From contig JAEENF010000220.1 in assembly GCA_016283605.1 (NCBI GenBank), positions 1-24,623 on the forward strand: a stretch of DNA of 24,623 nt, read 5' to 3'. A program made the position numbers and the translations under genes. Each line of letters begins with the position of its first letter. The first letter of the stretch is position 1. Shown here piece after piece: positions 7,545 through 16,039 of the stretch. Below the pieces are notes generated by a model. That model made no database searches. It was given only the letters and a program-made list of their open reading frames with translations, and had not been told where the DNA came from. This stretch comes from Prevotella sp. GTDB taxonomy: Bacteria > Bacteroidota > Bacteroidia > Bacteroidales > Bacteroidaceae.

Positions 7545-9065
7545 TTACATGACACCAATTGACTCCAAGATCGTACCTGCGGCAGGCGAGATCATGTCGC
7601 TGAAGAAGAACGGCATACACCCCAGACCAGCTACACAGAAAATCAGACAGATCACAGCGACGCGTTCATCCCATGTCGCATCGGTGAGCTCGAGGAAGTG
7701 CTTGTTCTCCACCTCGCCATATAGGATCTTACCAACCACGCGCAGGATATAGACTGCCGTGACGACAATCGACGTACAGGCGATGATGGTAGCCACCATG
7801 CGGAACGAGGTGTTCGGATCACCACTCAATGGCTCAGCACCGAAGGCACCCACGAAAATGGTCATCTCAGCAATGAAGCCAGAGAAGCCGGGAAGACCGA
7901 GGTTGGCGAGACCGGCAATCACATAACCCACGGCAAGGAATGGCATGATCTTCATCAGTCCAGCCAGCTCGCGGATATCACGGGTGTGAGTACGTCCGTA
8001 GATCATACCGATAAGGGCGAAGAACAGAGCCGTCATCAGTCCGTGCGAGAGCATCTGCAGCACAGCACCAGTCACAGCCGTCTGACTCATCATCAGCAAG
8101 GCGAAGAGCACCAGTCCGCAGTGAGACACAGACGAGTAAGCATTGATATACTTCAGGTCGGTCTGCACGCAAGCAGAGAAAGCGCCATATACCACAGAGA
8201 TCGTCGTCAGGATCAGGAAGATCCACGAGAGATCCTGAGCAGCCTCAGGCAACAGATACATCGCTACACGGAAGCAGCCGTAACCTCCCAGTTTCATCAG
8301 CACACCAGCGTGCAGCATGGATACTGCTGTAGGCGCCGAAGCGTGACCATCGGGAGACCAAGTGTGGAACGGGAACAGAGCGCCCAGCACACCGAATCCG
8401 ATGAAGATGAAGGGGAAGAAGATGTTCTGGATATGACCAGGAATGCAGTGATTAGCAGCAATCGTGGTGAGCTCGAAGGTGTATGAACCGCTGTAGAGAC
8501 CGTTGAAGTAGTAGATACCCAACAGACCCAGAATCAGCAGGGCAGATCCTCCCATCAGCATCAGCGTCAGCTTCATAGCCGAGTACTCCTTTCGACCTGA
8601 GCCCCATACACCAATCAACAGGTACATCGGAATCAGTGCCACCTCATAGAACATGAACATCGTGAAAAGGTCGGTAGAGATAAAGAAGCCAAACACACCT
8701 GTAGAAAGCAAGGTGAACCAAAGGAAGTACTCCTTGGTAAGGGGCTTCAACTGCCACGAGGCAAAGGTACCTGTGAACACGATGATGCTCGAGAGCAACA
8801 GCATAACTACAGAGATACCATCGACACCGACACTATAGGCAATATTCAGGGGCTTGAACCATGGAGTGCTATAGGTGAGCAGCATCTCGGCAGTGTTACC
8901 TGCGGCACGCTCCTGGACAAAATAGATGGTCAACCAAATAGAGAGAGCCAGTAGACACGAAGCTCCCGTTACCATCACACCACGCACCTGATTGAGATTC
9001 TTGGCCAACCACAATCCCAAAAGCATCAGGGCGGGAATTATTACGAAAACAGTTAATATACTCAT
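7545..9065 (-). CDS. nuoM: NADH-quinone oxidoreductase (complex I) subunit M, missing the TM7 lysine
   Basis: A 506-residue antiporter-like membrane subunit. Family landmarks are the TM5 glutamate (E141 in FMFYEVALIPMYLLIG), the TM7-8 region (FPFHTWSPDGHASAPTAVSM) and the TM8 lysine (K258 in GVLMKLGGYG), then DLKYINAYSSVSHCG. In Escherichia coli NuoM the TM7 segment reads GFAVKMP with lysine 234, needed for proton transfer; here the aligned segment is GFGVLGALFPFHTW, so leucine 227 (CTG, 8385-8387) replaces it. The reading frame is intact and all surroundings are conserved, so this is not a pseudogene. It lies 4 bases after nuoL with no clear Shine-Dalgarno sequence. Confidence 0.96.
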   Translation of the reverse strand: MSILTVFVIIPALMLLGLWLAKNLNQVRGVMVTGASCLLALSIWLTIYFVQERAAGNTAEMLLTYSTPWFKPLNIAYSVGVDGISVVMLLLSSIIVFTGTFASWQLKPLTKEYFLWFTLLSTGVFGFFISTDLFTMFMFYEVALIPMYLLIGVWGSGRKEYSAMKLTLMLMGGSALLILGLLGIYYFNGLYSGSYTFELTTIAANHCIPGHIQNIFFPFIFIGFGVLGALFPFHTWSPDGHASAPTAVSMLHAGVLMKLGGYGCFRVAMYLLPEAAQDLSWIFLILTTISVVYGAFSACVQTDLKYINAYSSVSHCGLVLFALLMMSQTAVTGAVLQMLSHGLMTALFFALIGMIYGRTHTRDIRELAGLMKIMPFLAVGYVIAGLANLGLPGFSGFIAEMTIFVGAFGAEPLSGDPNTSFRMVATIIACTSIVVTAVYILRVVGKILYGEVENKHFLELTDATWDERVAVICLIFCVAGLGCMPFFFSDMISPAAGTILESIGVM

Positions 9066-9069
9066 ATCT

Positions 9070-11055
9070 TTAGATGCATAATAGGATTAACGTTAAAGCA
9101 ACTGTGCCCGTGAGGAACCATACGGCATACTGGCGAACATCGCCACTCTGCCAGCTACGGATACTCTCACCAGCCTCGTTAGCACCCCAGGCCATGAAGT
9201 TGAACGTGCCATCAACAATATGACGGTCGAACCAGGCAATCGGTGTTGAGATGCAACGGAAGATGATACGATGAGTAACATACTGCCAGATCTCGTCCTG
9301 ATAGAAACGCTTGTAGGCTGCACGGTGCAGCTTGGGGAACGTAGCATACAGACGATCAGCAATAGGCTGACTCTCACCTTTATAGATATAGGTGGCGAGA
9401 CAGATGCTCAGAATCGCAATAACTGTAGAGGTAAGGGCTATCTGCGTGTTGAAGTGGATGGTATAATCGGTACCAGCAGCAGAAACGTAGCTACCGAACG
9501 AACCGCCCCACTCCATGAATCCGCCAAGTGTGGTGTAGACACCAACACCGACGGTGATGACACAGAGCACGATCAGAGGAATCGTCATTGACAAAGGGGC
9601 CTCGTGTGGCGTGTGATGCTCGTGAGCCTCTTTATTCTCAGTTCCCCAGAAGATGCCGTAGTACAGACGGAACATGTAGAAGGCTGTCATAGCGGCTATA
9701 CCCGTCATAATCCAACCTACTACTGGACTATACTCCATGCAAGCGGTGATGATCTCATCCTTTGAGCTGAAGCCCGAGAAGAATGGGATACCGGCGATAG
9801 CCAGACAGCTGATGAGGAACGTGATATGCGTGATTGGCATATACTTACGCAGACCACCCATCAGGGCCATCTCGTTCGAGTGAACAGCGTGGATGATACA
9901 TCCTGCACCCAGGAACAAGCAAGCCTTGAACATAGCGTGGGTAAACAGGTGGAACATACCAGCCATATAACCCAGCTGTGCGTGGTTATCGAGCACAGCA
10001 CCATGATGACCGGGCAGCGATACACCCAGCGCCACCATCATAAAGGCAATCTGCGAGATCGTCGAGAATGCCAGCACACGCTTGATATCGCTTTGAGCAC
10101 ATGCTACAGCAGCAGCATAGAAAGCGGTGAACACACCCACCCAGACCACAATCGACATCGCTTCAGGGGCATACTGAATCCAGAGGGGGAACATACGGGC
10201 GATCTGAAACACACCAGCCACCACCATCGTAGCAGCGTGGATAAGTGCAGATACAGGTGTAGGGCCCTCCATAGCGTCGGGCAGCCAGATGTGCAAGGGG
10301 AACATGGCGGACTTACCAGCACCACCGATAAACATCAGCGTGAGTGCGGTAGGAATAATGAAACCACCAGCGGCAACGGCCTTAGCAATGTTACCCTCGA
10401 TGAAAGGTGTAGTTCCCTGACCCATCACAATATCGCCAGCAAATGAGAAGCTGAACGAGTCTACGAAGTAGCCGAAGGTAAGGATACCCACGAGGAAGAA
10501 CATATCAGCAAAGCGAGTCACAATGAATGCCTTCTTTGAGGCAGCGATGGCTGGCTTCAATGGATAGTAGAAGCCGATGAGCAGGTATGAGCTGACACCT
10601 ACCAACTCCCAGAACATATACATCTGGAAGATGTTGGTGGCCAGTACCAGACCCAGCATTGACATCGTGAAGAGACTCAGGAAAGCGTAGTAACGCTGGA
10701 AGCCCTTCTCGCCGTGCATATAGCCGAATGAGTAGATATGAACCATCAGTGATACGGTCGAAATCACGATCAGCATCATCACGCTGATAGGATCCAACAG
10801 AATACCGAGGTCGAAATGCAGATTGCCCAAAGGCAACCAGGTGAAGTTATACGGAACAAACGTCTGATACACGCCATCCACACGGTCCATTCCAAAATAC
10901 TGGAAGGCGGTGAGGTAAGAGAGTATCGTGACGATTCCCAGTGAACAGGTGCCAATCAGTCCGGCTACCTTGTGCTGCATCTTCATGCCGGCCAGTCCAA
11001 GAACGATGAACGACAGCAGCGGCAGAAGCATGATAAAAATTGTATATTCAAACAT
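9070..11055 (-). CDS. nuoL: NADH-quinone oxidoreductase (complex I) subunit L
   Basis: A 661-residue distal membrane subunit with the long C-terminal lateral helix expected of NuoL. The TM5 glutamate (E150 in MFWELVGVSSYLLIGFYY) and TM7 lysine (K248 in GGAGKSAMFPLHIWLPDAM) are present, followed by EGPTPVSALIHAATMVVAGV. A TTG three codons upstream could extend the frame, but the ATG at 11053-11055 gives the usual N-terminus (MFEYTIFIMLLPLLSF). The bases upstream of this ATG are a tandem ATTGAAC array with no Shine-Dalgarno sequence, unlike nuoN, nuoK, nuoCD and nuoB. nuoK lies 37 bases upstream. Confidence 0.96.
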   Translation of the reverse strand: MFEYTIFIMLLPLLSFIVLGLAGMKMQHKVAGLIGTCSLGIVTILSYLTAFQYFGMDRVDGVYQTFVPYNFTWLPLGNLHFDLGILLDPISVMMLIVISTVSLMVHIYSFGYMHGEKGFQRYYAFLSLFTMSMLGLVLATNIFQMYMFWELVGVSSYLLIGFYYPLKPAIAASKKAFIVTRFADMFFLVGILTFGYFVDSFSFSFAGDIVMGQGTTPFIEGNIAKAVAAGGFIIPTALTLMFIGGAGKSAMFPLHIWLPDAMEGPTPVSALIHAATMVVAGVFQIARMFPLWIQYAPEAMSIVVWVGVFTAFYAAAVACAQSDIKRVLAFSTISQIAFMMVALGVSLPGHHGAVLDNHAQLGYMAGMFHLFTHAMFKACLFLGAGCIIHAVHSNEMALMGGLRKYMPITHITFLISCLAIAGIPFFSGFSSKDEIITACMEYSPVVGWIMTGIAAMTAFYMFRLYYGIFWGTENKEAHEHHTPHEAPLSMTIPLIVLCVITVGVGVYTTLGGFMEWGGSFGSYVSAAGTDYTIHFNTQIALTSTVIAILSICLATYIYKGESQPIADRLYATFPKLHRAAYKRFYQDEIWQYVTHRIIFRCISTPIAWFDRHIVDGTFNFMAWGANEAGESIRSWQSGDVRQYAVWFLTGTVALTLILLCI

Positions 11056-11086
11056 AATGTTCAATTTTCAATGTTCAATGTTCAAT
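11056..11086 (-). repeat. Tandem ATTGAAC heptamer array abutting the nuoL start
   Basis: Reading the minus strand toward nuoL, four 7-base units, ATTGAAC, ATTGAAC, ATTGAAA and ATTGAAC (11086-11059), are followed by a partial ATT and then the nuoL ATG. The array takes up nearly all of the nuoK-nuoL gap. Confidence 0.9.
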
Positions 11087-11092
11087 TTACCA

Positions 11093-11401
11093 CTATCCTT
11101 TCATATTCTTGATAGCCTCAACGCTGTCGCTCTTGAAGTTGCGATAGACATTGATGATAATAGCGATGGCCACTGCACTTTCGGCAGCAGCGACACCGAT
11201 CACAAAGAGCGTCATAAACATACCTTCCATACCGTTGGGATATAGCAGACGGTTGATGGCGGCAAAGTTGATGTCAACGGCATTAAGTACCAGCTCCACA
11301 GAGATGAGCATAGCAATCAGGTTGCGACGGGTCACAAAACCATAGACACCGATAAAGAACAACAGGGCACTGAGTGCGAAATAACATTCAACGGGTATCA
11401 T
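11093..11401 (-). CDS. nuoK: NADH-quinone oxidoreductase (complex I) subunit K
   Basis: A 102-residue protein with three membrane helices, the usual NuoK size. The two buried glutamates typical of NuoK are visible in LISVELVLNAVDINF and AAESAVAIAIIINVYRN. It is part of the membrane arm next to NuoJ and NuoN. The ATG overlaps the nuoJ stop in an ATGA arrangement, and GGAGG lies shortly upstream within the end of nuoJ, so translation is probably coupled. The start of the protein (MIPVECYFALSALLFFIGVY) fits the family. Confidence 0.96.
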   Translation of the reverse strand: MIPVECYFALSALLFFIGVYGFVTRRNLIAMLISVELVLNAVDINFAAINRLLYPNGMEGMFMTLFVIGVAAAESAVAIAIIINVYRNFKSDSVEAIKNMKG

Positions 11402-11913
11402 TGCTTATCCTCCTTTCTTGCTACTACCAAACCTCCGATGATACATGCCAGCAGGAATACTGAGATGAACTCGAAAGGCAATACATACTGATACTTCTCT
11501 GAACCAACGAGGGCCATACCGATTTCCTTCATCGGAACCTCTACGTTGGCTATCTCCTGAGTGTAGAAGCCTGTCTTCAGCAGAATCAGACTCACCACCA
11601 CTAGTCCGGCAAAGGCAGCCAGACCGCCAGCGATCATCTTACTCGACTTCACACGCTCCTCAAGACCCTGAAGGGTACGCTTGCTTACCAACTGGATGGC
11701 AAACACATAGATCATCGTAACGCCTCCGGCATATACTGAGATCTGAGCGGCTCCAAGGAAGGTATAATCCAGCAGGAAATAGATACCTGCTACACCAAAG
11801 AGCACAAACAACATAAATGTTGCAGCTCGCATAATCCTCGTTGTGGTGACGCACATCAGCGCTGAACCGATGATGAACACCGCGAGAATGCAAAACATGA
11901 TTGTATTTCCCAT
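11398..11913 (-). CDS. nuoJ: NADH-quinone oxidoreductase (complex I) subunit J
   Basis: A 171-residue membrane subunit with five predicted helices. It contains the family signature around FLGAAQISVYAGGVTMIYVF, the TM3 region whose helix bulge is linked to conformational coupling in complex I. The C-terminus is a last helix (PFEFISVFLLACIIGGLVVA) and a charged tail (RKEDKQ). It begins 6 bases after the nuoI stop and overlaps nuoK by 4 bases. Sequence and position both support the call. Confidence 0.95.
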   Translation of the reverse strand: MGNTIMFCILAVFIIGSALMCVTTTRIMRAATFMLFVLFGVAGIYFLLDYTFLGAAQISVYAGGVTMIYVFAIQLVSKRTLQGLEERVKSSKMIAGGLAAFAGLVVVSLILLKTGFYTQEIANVEVPMKEIGMALVGSEKYQYVLPFEFISVFLLACIIGGLVVARKEDKQ

Positions 11914-11919
11914 ATGGCG

Positions 11920-12465
11920 TTACTTCGTTTTAGTGTTAAACTTACCGATCTCGAACTCTGCGCCACCCTCGATGAGGTTGGGCAGCGAACCACCCTGATA
12001 GACTTCCTCGTTCAGGTGGAGCACCAACTTTGAGCGGTCGAACACAGCGTTCTCGAAATCATTCGTAAACTCGATGGCGTCGAAGTTGCAGGCATTCGTA
12101 CAAAGCTGGCAGAACATGCAGTCGCCCAGGTCGTACTGATAGTCATCGAGCACCTTCTTTTTCTTGCCCGTCTCAGGATCCTCGGCCATGTGGGCTGTAA
12201 TCTTGATGGTTCCATTCGGACAGGCCTTCTCGCACAATGTGCAAGCCGTACACTTGTAGCTGCCGTCCTCGTTGCGCTTAAACGTTAAGCGACCGCGATG
12301 ACGCTTAGCCACATGGAGTGTGGTCTTGCGGTTCTCAGGGTACTGCTCTGTAGACTTGTTGGTGAAGAAGTCCTTGAAGTATTCCTTCCACGAGGTCTTC
12401 ATACCAACGGCCAAAGTCTTCAGGCCGTGCCCGATTTCTCCGAAATATGTTTTGTTATCTTCCAT
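11920..12465 (-). CDS. nuoI: NADH-quinone oxidoreductase (complex I) subunit I, 2x[4Fe-4S]
   Basis: A 181-residue ferredoxin-like subunit that passes electrons from the upstream clusters towards cluster N2 in NuoB. The first motif is C72-C75-C78-C82 in CTACTLCEKACP. The second is C116-C119-C122-C126 in CMFCQLCTNACN, in which the residue after the last cysteine is asparagine rather than the usual proline. The N-terminal 60 residues include an amphipathic segment (GLKTLAVGMKTSWKEYFKDF) that should dock on the membrane arm. It lies 9 bases after nuoH and 6 before nuoJ. Confidence 0.96.
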   Translation of the reverse strand: MEDNKTYFGEIGHGLKTLAVGMKTSWKEYFKDFFTNKSTEQYPENRKTTLHVAKRHRGRLTFKRNEDGSYKCTACTLCEKACPNGTIKITAHMAEDPETGKKKKVLDDYQYDLGDCMFCQLCTNACNFDAIEFTNDFENAVFDRSKLVLHLNEEVYQGGSLPNLIEGGAEFEIGKFNTKTK

Positions 12466-12474
12466 TGCTATACC

Positions 12475-13563
12475 TTATTTAATATATATACCTAAGGCGA
12501 CCACGACAGTCATAATCACAAGATTAATGAGTGCCAGCGGCATGAGATACTTCCACTCCAGCTTCAGGATCTGGTCGATACGCAGACGTGGGAACGTCCA
12601 CTTAATCCACATCAGAATCCATACCAGGAAGAAGGTCTTACCCATAAACCAAACGATACCTGGAATGTAGTTCATCACGGCATCGAAGGCCTCGATACCG
12701 ATGTTCACAGGTGCCCAACCACCGAGGAATACCGTAGCGGCAATACCTGCGATGATGAAGAGATTGAGAAACTCAGCGAGATAGAAGAAGCCGAAGCCCA
12801 TACCAGAATACTCGGTATGATGACCGGCAGTCAACTCACTCTCAGCCTCAGCCATATCGAACGGACCACGGTTGGCCTCCGCGTTACCTGCGATGAGGAA
12901 GACGAAGAAGGCGATGATGGCAGGGAGGTGTCCTTGGAAGATCAACCACTTCCAAGGGCCTGTCTGAGCCTCCACAATACCGCTCATCTGCATGGTACCT
13001 GTCAGGATGACAGCGGTAATCAGGCAGAGGCAGAGCGACATCTCGTAAGAAATCATCTGCACAGCACCACGCATGGCCGAAACTACCGAATACTTATTGT
13101 TAGAACCCCAACCGGCCAGGAAGATACCTACAACACCGATTGAAGAGATAGCGGTGAGCAGGAACACACCTACATTGAAGTCGAGGATGGTGGCACCATT
13201 GTTCCAAGGGAGGAACGAGAAAGCACCAACAGAGCCGATAATCACCAAGAGTGGAGCAACGAGATAGAGCACCTTATCAGCCTTGTCAACGATGAAGATC
13301 TCCTTGATGAGCATCTTCAACACGTCGGCAAACACCTGCAGCAAGCCCCAGTAACCTACTCGCATCGGGCCAAGACGGCATTGGAAGTAGGCACATACCT
13401 TACGCTCCATAAATATCAGTACGATGGCGATGAGGGCATATCCTACGAGGATACCCGTACCCACCAGCACGCACTCAATCAATATTGCCAACCAGTCAGG
13501 ACAACCGATTGTAATCCTGAGCAGTTGGTCGAACCATTGTGTTACTAAACTAAAATCGAACAT
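12475..13563 (-). CDS. nuoH: NADH-quinone oxidoreductase (complex I) subunit H
   Basis: A 362-residue membrane subunit that forms much of the quinone-binding chamber at the joint of the two arms. Conserved segments are FMERKVCAYFQCRLGPMRVGYWGLLQ, FLAGWGSNNKYSVVSAMRGAVQMISYE and FDMAEAESELTAGHHTEYSGM, all typical of NuoH/ND1. In the last, the acidic loop glutamates are retained. Length is slightly above the E. coli protein because of a longer N-terminus. A 131-base gap with opposing 9-base repeat arrays separates it from nuoCD upstream. Confidence 0.97.
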   Translation of the reverse strand: MFDFSLVTQWFDQLLRITIGCPDWLAILIECVLVGTGILVGYALIAIVLIFMERKVCAYFQCRLGPMRVGYWGLLQVFADVLKMLIKEIFIVDKADKVLYLVAPLLVIIGSVGAFSFLPWNNGATILDFNVGVFLLTAISSIGVVGIFLAGWGSNNKYSVVSAMRGAVQMISYEMSLCLCLITAVILTGTMQMSGIVEAQTGPWKWLIFQGHLPAIIAFFVFLIAGNAEANRGPFDMAEAESELTAGHHTEYSGMGFGFFYLAEFLNLFIIAGIAATVFLGGWAPVNIGIEAFDAVMNYIPGIVWFMGKTFFLVWILMWIKWTFPRLRIDQILKLEWKYLMPLALINLVIMTVVVALGIYIK

Positions 13564-13598
13564 ATATTCTTATATTTTTTACGACTATTTCTTATTTA

Positions 13599-13663
13599 CG
13601 ACAACTTACACAACTTGGACAACTTTTTAAGACAAAAATGTTGTCTTAGTTGTCATTGTTGTC
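13599..13663. repeat. Two opposed arrays of three 9-nt units between nuoCD and nuoH
   Basis: On the plus strand CGACAACTT, ACACAACTT and GGACAACTT (13599-13625) are followed by AATGTTGTC, TTAGTTGTC and ATTGTTGTC (13637-13663). The arrays are inverted relative to each other. Three helices can form: ACGACAAC/GTTGTCGT (13598-13605, 13658-13665), GACAACT/AGTTGTC (13618-13624, 13648-13654) and AAGACAA/TTGTCTT (13629-13635, 13641-13647). No TAnnTTTG box is seen in the gap, so this is more likely an RNA structure in the nuo transcript than a promoter region. Confidence 0.85.
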
Positions 13664-13694
13664 GTTAAAATAAACATCATTGTCGTTTCTGTTA

Positions 13695-15308
13695 TTATCT
13701 ATCAATGTCCGGGATTACAACGTCAATAGCAGCACACGTAGCGATGAGGTCGGCAATCTTCTGACCACGAAGCATTGGGTCGAAGGCACCTACCAGCGAG
13801 AGACCCATCGGACGCATCTTCATGCGGTAGGGACTCTTGTCGCCACGACTGTCAAGATAAACACCAAACTCACCGGCCACACCCTCAACAGAGTAGTACC
13901 ACTGTCCCTCGGGCACCTTGATGATTGGCTTCTGCTTCACGTAGAAGTCACCCTCAGGAATGTTGTCAATGAGCTGCTCAATGATATTCAGGCTCTGATA
14001 CATCTCGTTAATGTGGACGAGGTAGCGGTCCATCGAGTCGCAACCAGTCAATGTGCACTGCTCCCACTCCACCTTGTCATACATATCATAGGGGTGGTTC
14101 TTGCGCACGTCGTTCTTCCAACCTGAAGCACGTCCGGCAGGACCGGTAACAGCGTAGTTGATACAATCCTCAAGACTCATCGGACCACAGTTCTCCAGAC
14201 GGTTGTGAGTAATCACATTATCGCCGAAGATGTCCATATACTCCTGGATGGTCGGACGCAGATACTTCACCAGATCCTTACAGTTCTTGACGAAGTTCGG
14301 ATCAATATCATCCTGCAGACCACCAATACGGTAGTAGTTCTGAATCAGACGACCACCCGTGGTTTCTTCCATACAGTTCAGCACGTGCTCACGGTCACGC
14401 ATACCATAGAGCATACCCGTCAGAGCACCCAAGTCCTGAGCCACACAAGAGGTGTACAGCAGGTGAGAATCGAGACGCTGCAACTCATCCATAATGGTAC
14501 GGATGTACTTGATGCGGTCAGTCAATTCAACGCCCATTCCCTCTTCAATAACACCTACCAGCGCATGACGATGTTGCATGGCTCCCAGATAGTTAAGACG
14601 ATCTGTTAAAGCCAATGTCTGAGGATAGGTCATATCTTCCCACATCTTCTCGATGGCACGATGGATATAGCCCAGATGCGGATAGATGCGCTTGACGGTC
14701 TCACCGTCGAGTACGGTCTGCAAACGGAGCACACCGTGGGTTGCAGGATGCTGAGGACCGATGTTGATCACATAGTCATCGGCACCGAACAGACGATTCT
14801 GCTTACTCTGCAGGTTGCCGTCTTTGTCGATGAAATACTCCAGACCGTAGTCGGGCTCCACATCGTCCTCCAACGTGTAGTCGTCATTGAACTTCCAGTC
14901 CTTGCGGAAGGGATAACCCTTGAAATCACTGCGGAGGAAGAGTCGACGCATATCCTTATGACCCAGGAATACGATGCCGTAGAAGTCGTAAACTTCACGC
15001 TCCAACAGGTCGGCCACCTTCCAAATGTTAGAAACGGTGGGGATGTAGGCCAGCATCTGACCCTCCAGATCACAGCTGCCGTTGCTCGACATACCGTCGC
15101 CACAGACCTGCTTCTTGGCCAGCATCTTCACTGAGCAACGCTCGTGGGTCTGGGTATTCTCAAGGATATAGATACATCCGAGTCCCTCTTCAGAACCGAA
15201 GTCCTCACCGACGATGGTTACAAGATAGTCAAAGCCTTTCTTGTCCTTCAAGTTCTGCATCTCAGAGGCGAACTTGTCAAAATCGAATGATAAGAATTCT
15301 AATTTCAT
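13695..15308 (-). CDS. nuoCD: Fused NADH-quinone oxidoreductase (complex I) subunits C and D
   Basis: A 537-residue fusion of the 30-kDa (NuoC) and 49-kDa (NuoD) hydrophilic subunits. Residues 1 to about 140 are NuoC, with its signature EREVYDFYGIVFLGH and RRLFLRSDFKGYPFRKDW. After a short linker, NuoD runs from about 178, with INIGPQHPATHGVLRL, RAIEKMWEDMTYPQ and the C-terminus VVIPDIDR. The IGPQHPATHG loop lines the quinone site near cluster N2. Such fusions are known in other bacteria. The start ATG overlaps the nuoB stop (ATGA) and is preceded by AGGAGG. Confidence 0.97.
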   Translation of the reverse strand: MKLEFLSFDFDKFASEMQNLKDKKGFDYLVTIVGEDFGSEEGLGCIYILENTQTHERCSVKMLAKKQVCGDGMSSNGSCDLEGQMLAYIPTVSNIWKVADLLEREVYDFYGIVFLGHKDMRRLFLRSDFKGYPFRKDWKFNDDYTLEDDVEPDYGLEYFIDKDGNLQSKQNRLFGADDYVINIGPQHPATHGVLRLQTVLDGETVKRIYPHLGYIHRAIEKMWEDMTYPQTLALTDRLNYLGAMQHRHALVGVIEEGMGVELTDRIKYIRTIMDELQRLDSHLLYTSCVAQDLGALTGMLYGMRDREHVLNCMEETTGGRLIQNYYRIGGLQDDIDPNFVKNCKDLVKYLRPTIQEYMDIFGDNVITHNRLENCGPMSLEDCINYAVTGPAGRASGWKNDVRKNHPYDMYDKVEWEQCTLTGCDSMDRYLVHINEMYQSLNIIEQLIDNIPEGDFYVKQKPIIKVPEGQWYYSVEGVAGEFGVYLDSRGDKSPYRMKMRPMGLSLVGAFDPMLRGQKIADLIATCAAIDVVIPDIDR

Positions 15309-16039
15309 GCCTTGTCCTCCTCTACTTTAGCAGCCTCCTGGGCTGATTTCATCTCATTAACAAACTCCTGTGGAACATCAGTCACCACGATTGTCTCGCG
15401 ACGGTGGTCATTGTGCTTAGAGCGGAATGTCAGCTCCTCGTTCGATACACCCAGTGCAGCCTCCTCAGCGGTCTGCTTGTGATTGGCGCCTCCGAAGAAC
15501 TTCTCAATCTTCACCTTACGCTGCAGCTGCATCATGCCATACATGATAGCCTCTGGGCGTGGAGGACAACCAGGGATAAACACATCGACAGGTACGATCT
15601 CCTCGATACCTTTCACTACATGATAGCTCGACTTGAACGGTCCACCGCTGATGGCACAGCCACCTACGGCAATCACATACTTCGGCTCAGCCATCTCGTC
15701 ATACAGACGCTTCAGTGCGGGAGCCATCTTGTGCGTGATGGTACCGGCACACATAATCAGGTCGGCCTGACGGGGAGAGTTACGCGTTACCTCGAAACCG
15801 AAACGGGCGAAGTCATAGCGTGCACAACCGCAGGCCATGAACTCAATACCACAGCACGACGTAGCGAAAGTCAGCGACCAGAGAGAGTTCGAACGGCCCC
15901 AGTTGATCAACTGGTCCAGCGAACCTGTCACCACATTGACGCCACCCTCATGGAGCTCGTCAATAATCTTCTCCAACGAGGCATTGTCGTTCCACTCCTC
16001 ATAGGGAATACTCTTGATGTGCGGTTTCCTTACTTCCAT
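15305..16039 (-). CDS. nuoB: NADH-quinone oxidoreductase (complex I) subunit B, cluster N2
   Basis: A 244-residue subunit that carries cluster N2, the last Fe-S centre before quinone. The four ligands are C62 and C63 (TSCCGIEFMACG), C128 (VGGCAISGG) and C158 (PGCPPRPEA). The frame stays open for 37 codons further upstream into nuoA, but the ATG at 16037-16039 has AAGGAG about 9 bases before it and gives the usual N-terminus, so I use it. It overlaps nuoA by 10 bases and nuoCD by 4. A tail of about 65 residues after the core (KIEKFFGGANHKQ onward) is longer than in E. coli. Confidence 0.96.
   Translation of the reverse strand: MEVRKPHIKSIPYEEWNDNASLEKIIDELHEGGVNVVTGSLDQLINWGRSNSLWSLTFATSCCGIEFMACGCARYDFARFGFEVTRNSPRQADLIMCAGTITHKMAPALKRLYDEMAEPKYVIAVGGCAISGGPFKSSYHVVKGIEEIVPVDVFIPGCPPRPEAIMYGMMQLQRKVKIEKFFGGANHKQTAEEAALGVSNEELTFRSKHNDHRRETIVVTDVPQEFVNEMKSAQEAAKVEEDKA

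Noticed and set aside
13564..13694. A separate promoter for nuoH-N in the nuoCD-nuoH gap
   Set aside because: No TAnnTTTG motif was found on the minus strand; the gap is explained by repeat arrays instead.
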